Shown one piece after another: positions 24,070 through 32,550 of a DNA stretch of 64,000 bases. Source of the DNA: UBA7455 sp026713185 (GTDB lineage: Bacteria > Pseudomonadota > Gammaproteobacteria > Pseudomonadales > Azotimanducaceae); the NCBI GenBank assembly GCA_963665785.1, contig OY762456.1, positions 3,100,001 through 3,164,000 of the forward strand, given 5' to 3'. The translations under genes and the position numbers were made by a program. Numbering within the stretch: position 1 is the first letter of the stretch; the number at the start of each line of letters is the position of its first letter. The notes beneath the pieces were generated by a model. The model was not told where the DNA came from, searched no databases, and saw only the letters and a list, made by a program, of their open reading frames with translations.

Positions 24070-26682
24070 ATGGAAGAACTGATTTCAAAAAGGCTGCGTC
24101 ACCGTGTTCGCGTTCTCGGCAATCTGCTGGGACAGACGATGACAGAGCAACTCGGAGAAGACTTCCTGCAGAAAGTCGAACAGGTAAGGCTACTGGCCAA
24201 AACCAGACGACAGCAAGGCGGTGGTGATTTCCAACAACTCCAGTCAATCCTTGCTGGTCTGGATGAAGATCACCTGATTTCCGTAGCCCGCGCCTTCAAT
24301 CAGTTTCTGAACCTGGCCAACATAGCAGAACAGGCTGAATCCAGCAGCATCTCCAGCGAGCAGTTTCCGGGCTCCTCTCATCTTGATACCTTGTTCGATA
24401 CCCTGACCAGTCGGGGGATTGAACCCGATGCCATCGCCAACACGATCAAAAACCTGCACTGCGATCTTGTCCTCACTGCCCACCCAACGGAAATTACCCG
24501 TCGAACCCTGATTCGAAAATACAATCGAATCGCCAATGCCCTGGAAAACGTCAGAGAGGATCAGAAGTTAAGCAATAAGGATCGGGTAGAACTTGAACGA
24601 TTGGTGGCGGAAGTCTGGCACACCGATGAAATTCGCACCGAGAGGCCAACGCCTCAGGATGAAGCCATCTGGGGTTATGCTGTTATCGAGCATTCCTTCT
24701 GGATCGCTATCCCAATTCTCTGGCAGGGTCTGGATCAGTTACTACAACGTTACACCGGAGAATCCCTATCGCTGGAAAACGCACCTCTCACCATATCCTC
24801 ATGGATGGGCGGCGACCGGGATGGAAATCCCAACGTCACTACGGATGTCACCGACGAAGTCCTGAGGCTGGCACGGTGGATGGCGGCAGACCTCTATCTG
24901 CGAGACGTTGATGAATTACTGTCGCAATTATCGATGTCACGATGCAGTCAGGAAATTACCGATCTCTGCGCCGAAACTTCCCATGAGCCCTACCGGGTGA
25001 TATTACGGAATCTGCGAACACGTCTTAACAAAACCCGGGACTGGTCAGAAACAAAGGAGCCGGTAAACAGTGAACTCATTCTGAAAAAAGACGATCTCTT
25101 CTCACCATTACATGCCTGTTACCTTTCACTGCACGAATGCGGCATGGGTATTATCGCCGATGGATTGCTGAAGCAGACCCTCATTCGATTGTCTACATTC
25201 GGTGTCACCCTGATCGAACTGGATATCAGACAAAGTTCCGACAAACACATGGATCTGATGGATGAGCTTACTATTTTTCTCGGGTTGGGCAGTTACAAAT
25301 CCTGGTCAGAACAGGCACGCCACGATTTTCTGCTTGATGAACTGGTCAGCAAACGGCCGTTGATTCCAGAAAGTTGGGAACCGGATGGTGAAGCGGGTGA
25401 AACTCTGAGGACGATCCGACTGATTGCCAACAGTGATGCGGATGGGGTGTCCTGCTACATCATCTCCATGGCCAGGAATCCATCCGACGTGTTATCCGTT
25501 ATCCTGCTGATGCGTAAATCCGGTTTGCTGAAAACCCTTCCGATAGTCCCTTTGTTTGAAACTCTTGATGATCTGAACAACAGTGCATGGACCCTTGAAC
25601 GTTTACTGAGAAACCAATGGTATCGGGAATACATCGGGGGGAACCAGCAGGTCATGATAGGTTATTCCGATTCGGCAAAGGATGCAGGACAAATGGCTGC
25701 TGCCTGGGCTCAATACCGGTCCCAGGAAGAACTGGTAGTAGTAGCGGAAAAATATGACATTGATCTCACTCTCTTCCATGGACGAGGTGGTGCGGCAGGA
25801 CGTGGGGGTGAACCAGTGCGGCAGGCAATTCTCTCCCAACCACCAAACACCATCAAGCGTGGCATGAGGGTAACGGAACAGGGTGAGATGATACGGTTCA
25901 AGTACGGCTCACCCCAGTTAGCTTTGAACAGTATGGATATCGTGCTGAGTGCAACCATTGAAGCCAATCTTTTACCCTCTCCGAAACCAAGAGAAAACTG
26001 GCGGTTGATGATGGACCGGCTCTCCAATATCTCCATGCAGAGCTTTCGTGACGTAGTTCAGGATGATTCAGACTTTTCTGACTACTTCGCCAGCAGCACC
26101 CCGGAAAGGGAATTAAGTCTTCTGGCGCTGGGCAGCAGACCGACACGAAGGCAACCAGGTAATCAATCCATCAAGGCTCTGCGTGCCATACCATGGGTCT
26201 TTGCATGGACCCAGAAACGTCTGATGCTTCCTGCCTGGCTGGGTACGGATGCTGCTCTGCTGAAGGAACTGAGTAACCGGGACCGTTTCATCATTGACGA
26301 AATGGCTGCCGAATGGCCGTTTTTCCAGACCCAGCTGGATCTGCTGGAAATGGTTCTCAGCAAGGCGGATATTGAGATTGCCCAACGCTATGATGAAACA
26401 CTGGTTCCGACAAGTCTGCAATCAATGGGTGAGCAGTTCAGAAACCGTCTGTCCAGGTTGATTGACAGCATCAACAGGATCAAGCATCAGGATATACTGT
26501 TACAACATCTGCCAGCTGTCAGACAATCAATAGATCTTCGCGATCCATACACCGACCCACTACACTTTTTGCAAATAGAGTTGATTTCCAGGTACCGCCG
26601 GGATGATTCCAACGAACGAGTCAGAAAAGCACTATTGATTACCATCGCCGGTATCGCGGCAAGTATGAGAAACACAGGTTAA
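24070..26682 (+). CDS. ppc: phosphoenolpyruvate carboxylase
   Basis: 870 residues, close to the 883 of E. coli. It carboxylates phosphoenolpyruvate with bicarbonate to oxaloacetate, refilling the TCA cycle. Signatures are complete: TAHPTE with catalytic His138, WMGGDRDGNPNVT, GYSDSAKDAGQMAAAW, the glycine-rich LFHGRGGAAGRGGEPV loop and the C-terminal NTG that positions the active site. Regulatory aspartate/acetyl-CoA behaviour is likely from the family but not readable. It is followed after one base by a GTG-started epimerase-like gene, so the two are probably cotranscribed. Confidence 0.97.
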   Translation: MEELISKRLRHRVRVLGNLLGQTMTEQLGEDFLQKVEQVRLLAKTRRQQGGGDFQQLQSILAGLDEDHLISVARAFNQFLNLANIAEQAESSSISSEQFPGSSHLDTLFDTLTSRGIEPDAIANTIKNLHCDLVLTAHPTEITRRTLIRKYNRIANALENVREDQKLSNKDRVELERLVAEVWHTDEIRTERPTPQDEAIWGYAVIEHSFWIAIPILWQGLDQLLQRYTGESLSLENAPLTISSWMGGDRDGNPNVTTDVTDEVLRLARWMAADLYLRDVDELLSQLSMSRCSQEITDLCAETSHEPYRVILRNLRTRLNKTRDWSETKEPVNSELILKKDDLFSPLHACYLSLHECGMGIIADGLLKQTLIRLSTFGVTLIELDIRQSSDKHMDLMDELTIFLGLGSYKSWSEQARHDFLLDELVSKRPLIPESWEPDGEAGETLRTIRLIANSDADGVSCYIISMARNPSDVLSVILLMRKSGLLKTLPIVPLFETLDDLNNSAWTLERLLRNQWYREYIGGNQQVMIGYSDSAKDAGQMAAAWAQYRSQEELVVVAEKYDIDLTLFHGRGGAAGRGGEPVRQAILSQPPNTIKRGMRVTEQGEMIRFKYGSPQLALNSMDIVLSATIEANLLPSPKPRENWRLMMDRLSNISMQSFRDVVQDDSDFSDYFASSTPERELSLLALGSRPTRRQPGNQSIKALRAIPWVFAWTQKRLMLPAWLGTDAALLKELSNRDRFIIDEMAAEWPFFQTQLDLLEMVLSKADIEIAQRYDETLVPTSLQSMGEQFRNRLSRLIDSINRIKHQDILLQHLPAVRQSIDLRDPYTDPLHFLQIELISRYRRDDSNERVRKALLITIAGIAASMRNTG

Positions 26683-26683
26683 G

Positions 26684-27559
26684 GTGACCACACAGCGTAT
26701 TACCATTGTCGGAGCGACTTCGGGTCCTGGAAAATCACTTCTGCTGAAACTTGGCCGCTTGGGTTACCCAGTGACAGGAATCGGCAGAGATCCCGAAAAA
26801 ATTGAACAGATCAGACGAATCCTGCAAGGAAGCAAGGCTGTTATTCAAGCGATTGACGTAAGCAAGGATCAGACTTTTCTTGAGTCAACAGACATTCTTG
26901 TGCATTGCAGTCGCCCGGACCTGGTTCATCATTTGTTGTCTGAAAATTTGTCACGTTTCATTGCTCTGGGTTCCACCCGGAAGTTCACGCACTTTCCCGA
27001 TCAGAGATGCCGTGACGTGGAAACCATGGAACGGTTGGTGATATCGAGTAGTATTCCCGCGACGGTTCTTCATCCGACGCTGATTTATGGTGCGGATGGA
27101 TTCAGTAATATCGAACGGATTATTGGAATCGCAAGGAAGTGCCCGGTCATTCCTCTTCCCCGAGGCGGCATGTCGCTGATCCAGCCAATACATTGTGATG
27201 ATGTGTCAGCAGCGTTGATGCGCTGTCTGGACAATGATCGGGTAATCAATCAAAGCATCGTCATTGCGGGTCCGTCACCCATGACATACAGGACATTCGT
27301 ACAAACAACCCTTGCTGCTATGAATTTATCTGCAAGGGTCATATCAATGCCTTGTTCCCTCATCAAAGCCCTGGCCAGGATAACCCGTTACCTGCCGGGT
27401 GTACCCTTGATAAAATCCGATGAGGTGCAGCGTTTGCTGGAGGACAAAAACTTTGACACGCATCAAATGCAGAATTTACTGTCAGTAATACCCCGCAGTT
27501 ATGACACCGGCATCCGCCAGTATGCAGCCAAACTGGTAGGCTGTCCGGGAACAGACTGA
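26684..27559 (+). CDS. NAD(P)-binding epimerase/dehydratase-like protein
   Basis: 291 residues of the atypical/extended short-chain dehydrogenase type. The N-terminal nucleotide motif is RITIVGATSGPGKSLLLKLG; LIYGADGFSNIERIIGIARKCPVIPLPRGG and QPIHCDDVSAALMRCL follow the NAD-dependent epimerase/complex I 39-kDa-like pattern. A YxxxK catalytic pair is not clear, so it may bind nucleotide without classic epimerase chemistry. It starts with GTG at 26684, one base after the ppc stop. The last codons GTAGGCTGTCCGGGAACAG can fold into a small hairpin. Confidence 0.75.
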   Translation: MTTQRITIVGATSGPGKSLLLKLGRLGYPVTGIGRDPEKIEQIRRILQGSKAVIQAIDVSKDQTFLESTDILVHCSRPDLVHHLLSENLSRFIALGSTRKFTHFPDQRCRDVETMERLVISSSIPATVLHPTLIYGADGFSNIERIIGIARKCPVIPLPRGGMSLIQPIHCDDVSAALMRCLDNDRVINQSIVIAGPSPMTYRTFVQTTLAAMNLSARVISMPCSLIKALARITRYLPGVPLIKSDEVQRLLEDKNFDTHQMQNLLSVIPRSYDTGIRQYAAKLVGCPGTD

Positions 27560-27857
27560 CCTGCTGCGGACAAGCCTCCCAGAGGAATCAAAGTCTAAGC
27601 CCGGATAATTCACCAAGGCGGAGAAATATTCATGTTAGCTGTAGGAAGTTCAGCGGGATACTGGATTTCTGATGAATTTTAGATATGACAGATTGTGACA
27701 GATCAACCTTCATTTACTGGAATACCGTGCAAAAAATATGAGTTTGATCAATCAGTCTTCTGTACCAGTCCCAGGCTCGAAGGTTATTGAAGAAAATATG
27801 CTTAATTCATCGTAACAATGGCATAGTAGTATCACAGTTTTCAGCTTTGGATCGGAT

Positions 27858-28667
27858 ATGTATCAATCAGATTGCAATCAATTGCTGTCCCGCTTTGAGA
27901 AAGGTGTTGTCACCATCAGTTTTAACCGCCCGCAAGAAGAGAATCTCATCAATTATGCAATGTTGATGGCAATGCGGGAGTTATTCAACCAGGCAGCTCA
28001 AGACGATAAGGTCAGAGCAGTGGTGTTGAGGGGGGAAGGCTCATGTTTCTGCGGCGGTGATGACTGGCAGAATATGGGTGCATGGCCTGAGGAATTTGCC
28101 CATCGCAAACCTGGTGGTTCTCATGGAGCAGCGCCGATACCTGAACAGGAAACCATTAAAGCCCTGCGTAGCGTAATGAAACCGACCATCGCTTTGCTCC
28201 ATGGTTCAGTATTGGGTTTGGGATTGGACCTTGCAGCTGTCTGTGATTTAAGAGTGGCGTCAACAGATGCCAGTATCGGTGATCCCAGAATCCGCCAGGG
28301 GAGAGCATCTGCAACAGGCATCACATACCTGTTGCCCAGGCTGGTTGGCCTCTCGCAGGCAAGTCGGATTTCACTGATGGGAGAGATTCTGACGGCAGAG
28401 GAAGCCATACGGATTCAGCTTGTACATCAGTTGATCGACACCCGGAAATTTGCTTCTGCTGCCGATGAACTCATTAAGAAAATAGCTGGACTGCCCACCA
28501 GAGCTTACGAAGTACACAAACTTCAGGTATTGCCGCAACTGGATATGAGTTTCGATGCTTCAATGACGCACTGTCTTGGTATTCGGCAAACCCATGTTAT
28601 AGAAGATCGCGAAGAGGGAGCCAAGGCCTGGCGGGAACGTCGGGACCCGGTATTTAAAGGGCGCTGA
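27858..28667 (+). CDS. crotonase-fold enzyme, first of a pair
   Basis: 269 residues of the enoyl-CoA hydratase/isomerase (crotonase) superfamily: oxyanion-hole segment FCGGDDW and second motif HGSVLGLGLDLAAVCDLRVAS are clear. The two glutamates of classical hydratases are replaced, by D124 (GLGLDLA) and R144 (GDPRI). Simple hydration of enoyl-CoA is therefore doubtful; another crotonase reaction is more likely. The gene stands 300 bases after the epimerase-like gene and one base before a paralogue that carries the same two replacements. The pair is probably one functional unit. Confidence 0.85.
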   Translation: MYQSDCNQLLSRFEKGVVTISFNRPQEENLINYAMLMAMRELFNQAAQDDKVRAVVLRGEGSCFCGGDDWQNMGAWPEEFAHRKPGGSHGAAPIPEQETIKALRSVMKPTIALLHGSVLGLGLDLAAVCDLRVASTDASIGDPRIRQGRASATGITYLLPRLVGLSQASRISLMGEILTAEEAIRIQLVHQLIDTRKFASAADELIKKIAGLPTRAYEVHKLQVLPQLDMSFDASMTHCLGIRQTHVIEDREEGAKAWRERRDPVFKGR

Positions 28668-28668
28668 C

Positions 28669-29388
28669 ATGAAAGAGAGTAATGAGTTGCTGGTATCCGA
28701 TGATGGCCCGGTTCGTCATTTACGCTTTAACCGTCCCGAGCGATTAAATGTTATCGATCTGGCCCAGCATGAAAGAATCATTAAAGAACTGAAACGGGCT
28801 GAAGCAAATCCGGATATTCGTGTGATTGCTTTTTCCGGGGAGGGGCGAGCCTTTTGTGCCGGTGACGATTTGAATGCCGGGAAAGCAAGTTCCCAGGCAA
28901 TGCGTAAACGCAACGTGGACCTCGATATTGGTGTTGGCCCGGTGGTGTTGCTTGAAGCCGCTGCCGTTATTCGCAATTTGAGTAAAGCCACTGTGGCGCT
29001 GATGCATGGTCATACCCTGGGGTCAGGCTTTGATTACAGTCTCAGTTGTGATTTTCGTCTGGCTGCGAATGATCTTAACTATGGTGATCCGAGAATTCAT
29101 CGTGCCATGTGGGCGGCAGAAGGATGGTCTTATAAACTGGTCAGGCAGTTGAATCAGTCCATGGTGACACCAATTTGTTATCTGGGTGAAACCATGAATG
29201 CCGAACAAGCTCATTCTGCTGGATTGATCCATGGAATTTATCCTTCGGGAGTTGATCTTAGACGCAGTGCTCGTGAGCAACTGTCAGCACTGGCAGAAAT
29301 CGATCCGGATGCCTACCGGGTAACCAGGAAACGGCTGGTGGAGGGGCTGGATATGAGCTTTGATCAGGCGATGAATTATTCACCTTAA
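28669..29388 (+). CDS. crotonase-fold enzyme, second of a pair
   Basis: 239 residues, crotonase superfamily: FCAGDDL and HGHTLGSGFDYSLSCDFRLAAND. As in the upstream gene, the hydratase glutamate positions are D122 (GSGFDYS) and R142 (GDPRIHR). The shared GDPRI motif suggests duplication before specialisation. The protein ends about 25 residues earlier than its partner. It begins one base after the preceding stop. The substrate, presumably an acyl-CoA, is unknown. Confidence 0.85.
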   Translation: MKESNELLVSDDGPVRHLRFNRPERLNVIDLAQHERIIKELKRAEANPDIRVIAFSGEGRAFCAGDDLNAGKASSQAMRKRNVDLDIGVGPVVLLEAAAVIRNLSKATVALMHGHTLGSGFDYSLSCDFRLAANDLNYGDPRIHRAMWAAEGWSYKLVRQLNQSMVTPICYLGETMNAEQAHSAGLIHGIYPSGVDLRRSAREQLSALAEIDPDAYRVTRKRLVEGLDMSFDQAMNYSP

Positions 29389-29444
29389 ATCCCTTTAATG
29401 AACAGGCCATACAAAACGTTGCAGAACTTCTATACCGGACACTT

Positions 29445-30524
29445 ATGAAAACCTATCTGGTTGGCGGCGCGGTCCGCGACCAACTGCTGGGATTGCAGGT
29501 TACAGAAAAAGACTGGGTAGTCACAGGCAGTAGTGCTGAGGAATTGAAAAAGCTTGGATACAGACAGGTCGGCAGTGATTTCCCTGTGTTCCTGCATCCG
29601 GGAAGCAGGGAAGAATATGCACTTGCGAGAACCGAAAGAAAAACAGCCGAAGGTCATCAGGGGTTTGAAACGGAAACCGGGTCCTCGGTCACTCTGGAAG
29701 ATGATCTGTATCGAAGGGACCTCACTATTAATGCCATTGCCCAGGATAATAATGGCCGAATTATCGACCCGTATCATGGACAGGAAGATCTGGCCGCGGG
29801 CATTCTGCGTCATGTTTCCCCTGCTTTCAGCGATGATCCTTTGAGAATTCTCCGTGTCGCCCGATTTTCTGCACGATTTCCGGGTTTCAGCATTCACGAA
29901 GATACATGCAATCTGATGTCGAACATGGTGGCAAGGGGCGACCTTGCACAGTTGGCGCCGGAACGGATTTTTATTGAAACCGGGAAGGCACTGGCAACCG
30001 ATTCGCCACACATATACTTTAACGTTCTCAGTGATATCCGGGCAGACGCAGAACTGTGGCCGGAATTGACCTCTGTTCACATTGACAGATTGGAAAAATG
30101 GCAGTCCGATAACGATTCTTTTCACGCCTTTGTTATATTGATTGCAAATCTCCCTCCCCTGCAGATCAATCAATTGTCTCAAAGGTTAAGAGTTCCGGGA
30201 AAGTTCCGGGAAATGGCTTCCCTGGTCTCAAGATTTCACAAAAACTGGTCCAATGTGATCAATCTGCCAAGCCTGGACATACTTGAATCCCTGTACGACA
30301 TGGATGCCTTCCGACGGCATGAGCGTTTTTACACTCTCTGTCTGCTCCTCACTCAATTTGCACAAAGCCGTGGTGAAAAAGTCGTCAGTCCGGACCCATG
30401 GCCCGGATATCTTGATGCGGCAAGGCAGATATCTGCGGCAGAAATCCCAACCGAAATCAATGGACCAGAACTTGGTGAAGCCATTAAATTGAAACAATTA
30501 CAGAGAATCAAAAACCTGCGATGA
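29445..30524 (+). CDS. cca: CCA-adding tRNA nucleotidyltransferase
   Basis: 359 residues. Adds or repairs the 3' CCA of tRNAs. The class II core is close to the E. coli enzyme: YLVGGAVRD, FPVFLHPGSREEYALARTERK, LEDDLYRRDLTINAIAQD and DDPLRILRVARFSARF. Position 21 of the metal-binding pair is Glu (E21-K-D23), where E. coli has Asp; conservative and seen in other family members as far as I recall. It is about 50 residues shorter than E. coli Cca and no HDLGKG-type motif is left, so the C-terminal HD phosphohydrolase domain appears degenerate or lost. The stop overlaps the next start (ATGA). Confidence 0.93.
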   Translation: MKTYLVGGAVRDQLLGLQVTEKDWVVTGSSAEELKKLGYRQVGSDFPVFLHPGSREEYALARTERKTAEGHQGFETETGSSVTLEDDLYRRDLTINAIAQDNNGRIIDPYHGQEDLAAGILRHVSPAFSDDPLRILRVARFSARFPGFSIHEDTCNLMSNMVARGDLAQLAPERIFIETGKALATDSPHIYFNVLSDIRADAELWPELTSVHIDRLEKWQSDNDSFHAFVILIANLPPLQINQLSQRLRVPGKFREMASLVSRFHKNWSNVINLPSLDILESLYDMDAFRRHERFYTLCLLLTQFAQSRGEKVVSPDPWPGYLDAARQISAAEIPTEINGPELGEAIKLKQLQRIKNLR

Positions 30525-31249
30525 AAGATAAAGTCGTTTTGATTACCGGTGGCGCCAAACGGGTTGGAGCTCAACTCGTCAGGTTTTTCCACAACGCTGG
30601 CTACCACGTTATTCTGCATTATCATCATTCGGTATCAGAAGCAGAAAACCTGTACCGGGAACTGCTTTCTGTCAGGCAGAATTCCGTATCTCTATTCCAA
30701 TGCGACCTGGTCAATATCCAGGACTGGAATTCAATCGCAGAACACTGTCTGTCTTTTCAGGGACGACTCGATGTACTGGTCAATAACGCTTCTGCCTTCT
30801 ACCCGACTCCGACAGGGGAAGCTGTCGACCAGGACTGGCAGAAAATTGTTGGATCAAATCTCAAAGCGCCATTTTTTCTGAGCCAGTGTTTCGCGGCAGC
30901 ACTGACCGGAACATCAGGTTGTATCATCAACATTGCTGACATCCACGGGATAAAGCCACTTAAAAACTACTCGTTATACAGTATTGCAAAAGCCGGTCTC
31001 ATCATGCTGACCCGAAGCCTTGCGCTTGAACTCGCACCGGGTGTCCGGGTTAACGGTATCGCACCCGGCGCCGTACTTTGGCCTGTAGATTTATCGGAAG
31101 AGGTAAAGACCAGAATCCTCAAAAAAGTGCCTTTGAATCAGGCGGGGAATCCTGAAGATGTTGCTCGCACCGCTTTGTTCCTTGCGGATGACGCCCCATA
31201 CATAAACGGGCAGATAATCACTGTTGACGGTGGCAGGTCCCTCACGTAA
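30521..31249 (+). CDS. SDR-family pteridine reductase-like protein
   Basis: 242-residue short-chain dehydrogenase. The nucleotide motif is TGGAKRVG, the TGxxxRxG variant of pteridine reductases (PTR1, FolM), not the usual TGxxxGxG; NNASAFYPTP and the catalytic Y-x3-K in YSLYSIAKAG follow. Such enzymes reduce dihydrofolate or dihydromonapterin with NADPH. It overlaps cca by four bases, so the two are coupled. Its 3' end overlaps the convergent purD gene by eight bases. Confidence 0.85.
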   Translation: MKDKVVLITGGAKRVGAQLVRFFHNAGYHVILHYHHSVSEAENLYRELLSVRQNSVSLFQCDLVNIQDWNSIAEHCLSFQGRLDVLVNNASAFYPTPTGEAVDQDWQKIVGSNLKAPFFLSQCFAAALTGTSGCIINIADIHGIKPLKNYSLYSIAKAGLIMLTRSLALELAPGVRVNGIAPGAVLWPVDLSEEVKTRILKKVPLNQAGNPEDVARTALFLADDAPYINGQIITVDGGRSLT

Positions 31250-32537
31250 CCCTTGTACTGGATTCTCTCTCTATGGCCCGATAACCAATGTCCGTGCGGC
31301 AATACCGGTCCCTGTATTGAATCTGCCCGACGATTCCATAAGCTCTTCGATGAGCTTCACTGACCGTACCTCCCAGTGATGTCACGCCCAGTACCCGTCC
31401 TCCATTGGTAACAACCCTGCCGTTCTCAAGTCTGGTACCGGCATGAAAAACCTTGCCATTTACAACGTCCTCAAGACCTTCGATGACATCACCCCTGTCA
31501 TAGACATCCGGGTACCCCCCTGCCGCCATCACCACCGTCAATGCCGCTTCCGGTACAAATGTTATCCGCTGTCCTTCCAACTGACCATCAATGGCGTGAT
31601 TACACAGCTCTGCCAGATCAGATTGCATCCTCAGCATCACCGGCTGGGTCTCTGGATCTCCAAACCTGCAATTGTATTCAATGACAAATGGGTTACCTGC
31701 ATCGTCGATCATGAGACCGGCATACAGGAAGCCGGTATACGGATGACCTTCCATGCGCATTCCATCGATCGTCGGCTGAATGATCCGGTTAACGATTCGC
31801 TCATGTACTGCATCGGTCACGACAGGCGCCGGTGAGTACGCTCCCATACCACCTGTGTTGGGACCCTTATCTCCATTCCGGATTGCCTTGTGATCCTGGG
31901 ATGACGCAAACGGAAGAAATCGGGTACCGTCCGCAATGACGGTGAAACTTGCTTCTTCGCCGTGCAGGAACTCTTCGATAACCACTCTGGAACCCGCTTC
32001 TCCGAACCGTTTGCCCGTCAACATGTCACGAATGGTTTTTTCCGCCTCTGTATGGCTATGTGCAATGACTACTCCCTTCCCTGCTGCCAGACCGTCAGCC
32101 TTGATGACCTGGGGCAAATCCATTGTCCGTGCATGGTCAACAGCTTGTTCAACATCATTAAAACTGCCATAGGCAGCCGTCGGAATATCATATTTGTTAA
32201 GGAAATTCTTGGTAAAACTCTTGGATCCTTCCAACTGCGCGGCAGATTTTCCGGGTCCAAAACATCGAAGTCCCGCAGCAGTAAACTGGTCCACAGCACC
32301 GGCGACCAGTGGCGCTTCAGGCCCGATAATGGTGAGATCAATTCCATTGGTTCTTGCAAAAGATATCTGGCCTGCAATGTCCATAACGTCGATATCTACG
32401 TTTTCGATACCTTCATCCAATGCAGTACCGGCATTACCGGGTACCACGAAAACCTTCTCAACTGTAGAAGATTGGATAACCCGCCAAGCAAGGGCATGTT
32501 CACGTCCGCCACTGCCAGTCACCATTACTTTCATCAT
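31242..32537 (-). CDS. purD: phosphoribosylamine-glycine ligase
   Basis: 431 residues. Purine synthesis step 2, joining glycine to phosphoribosylamine with ATP. The ATP-grasp and family motifs are complete: VTGSGGREHALAW at the N-terminus, VIKADGLAAGKGVV, GPNTGGMGAYSPAP, and EYNCRFGDPETQ. It follows purH by 13 bases on the same strand, the standard purHD order. Two ATG codons occur in a row at the start (32537 and 32534). Confidence 0.97.
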   Translation of the reverse strand: MMKVMVTGSGGREHALAWRVIQSSTVEKVFVVPGNAGTALDEGIENVDIDVMDIAGQISFARTNGIDLTIIGPEAPLVAGAVDQFTAAGLRCFGPGKSAAQLEGSKSFTKNFLNKYDIPTAAYGSFNDVEQAVDHARTMDLPQVIKADGLAAGKGVVIAHSHTEAEKTIRDMLTGKRFGEAGSRVVIEEFLHGEEASFTVIADGTRFLPFASSQDHKAIRNGDKGPNTGGMGAYSPAPVVTDAVHERIVNRIIQPTIDGMRMEGHPYTGFLYAGLMIDDAGNPFVIEYNCRFGDPETQPVMLRMQSDLAELCNHAIDGQLEGQRITFVPEAALTVVMAAGGYPDVYDRGDVIEGLEDVVNGKVFHAGTRLENGRVVTNGGRVLGVTSLGGTVSEAHRRAYGIVGQIQYRDRYCRTDIGYRAIERESSTRVT

Positions 32538-32550
32538 TTCCTCCTGATAC

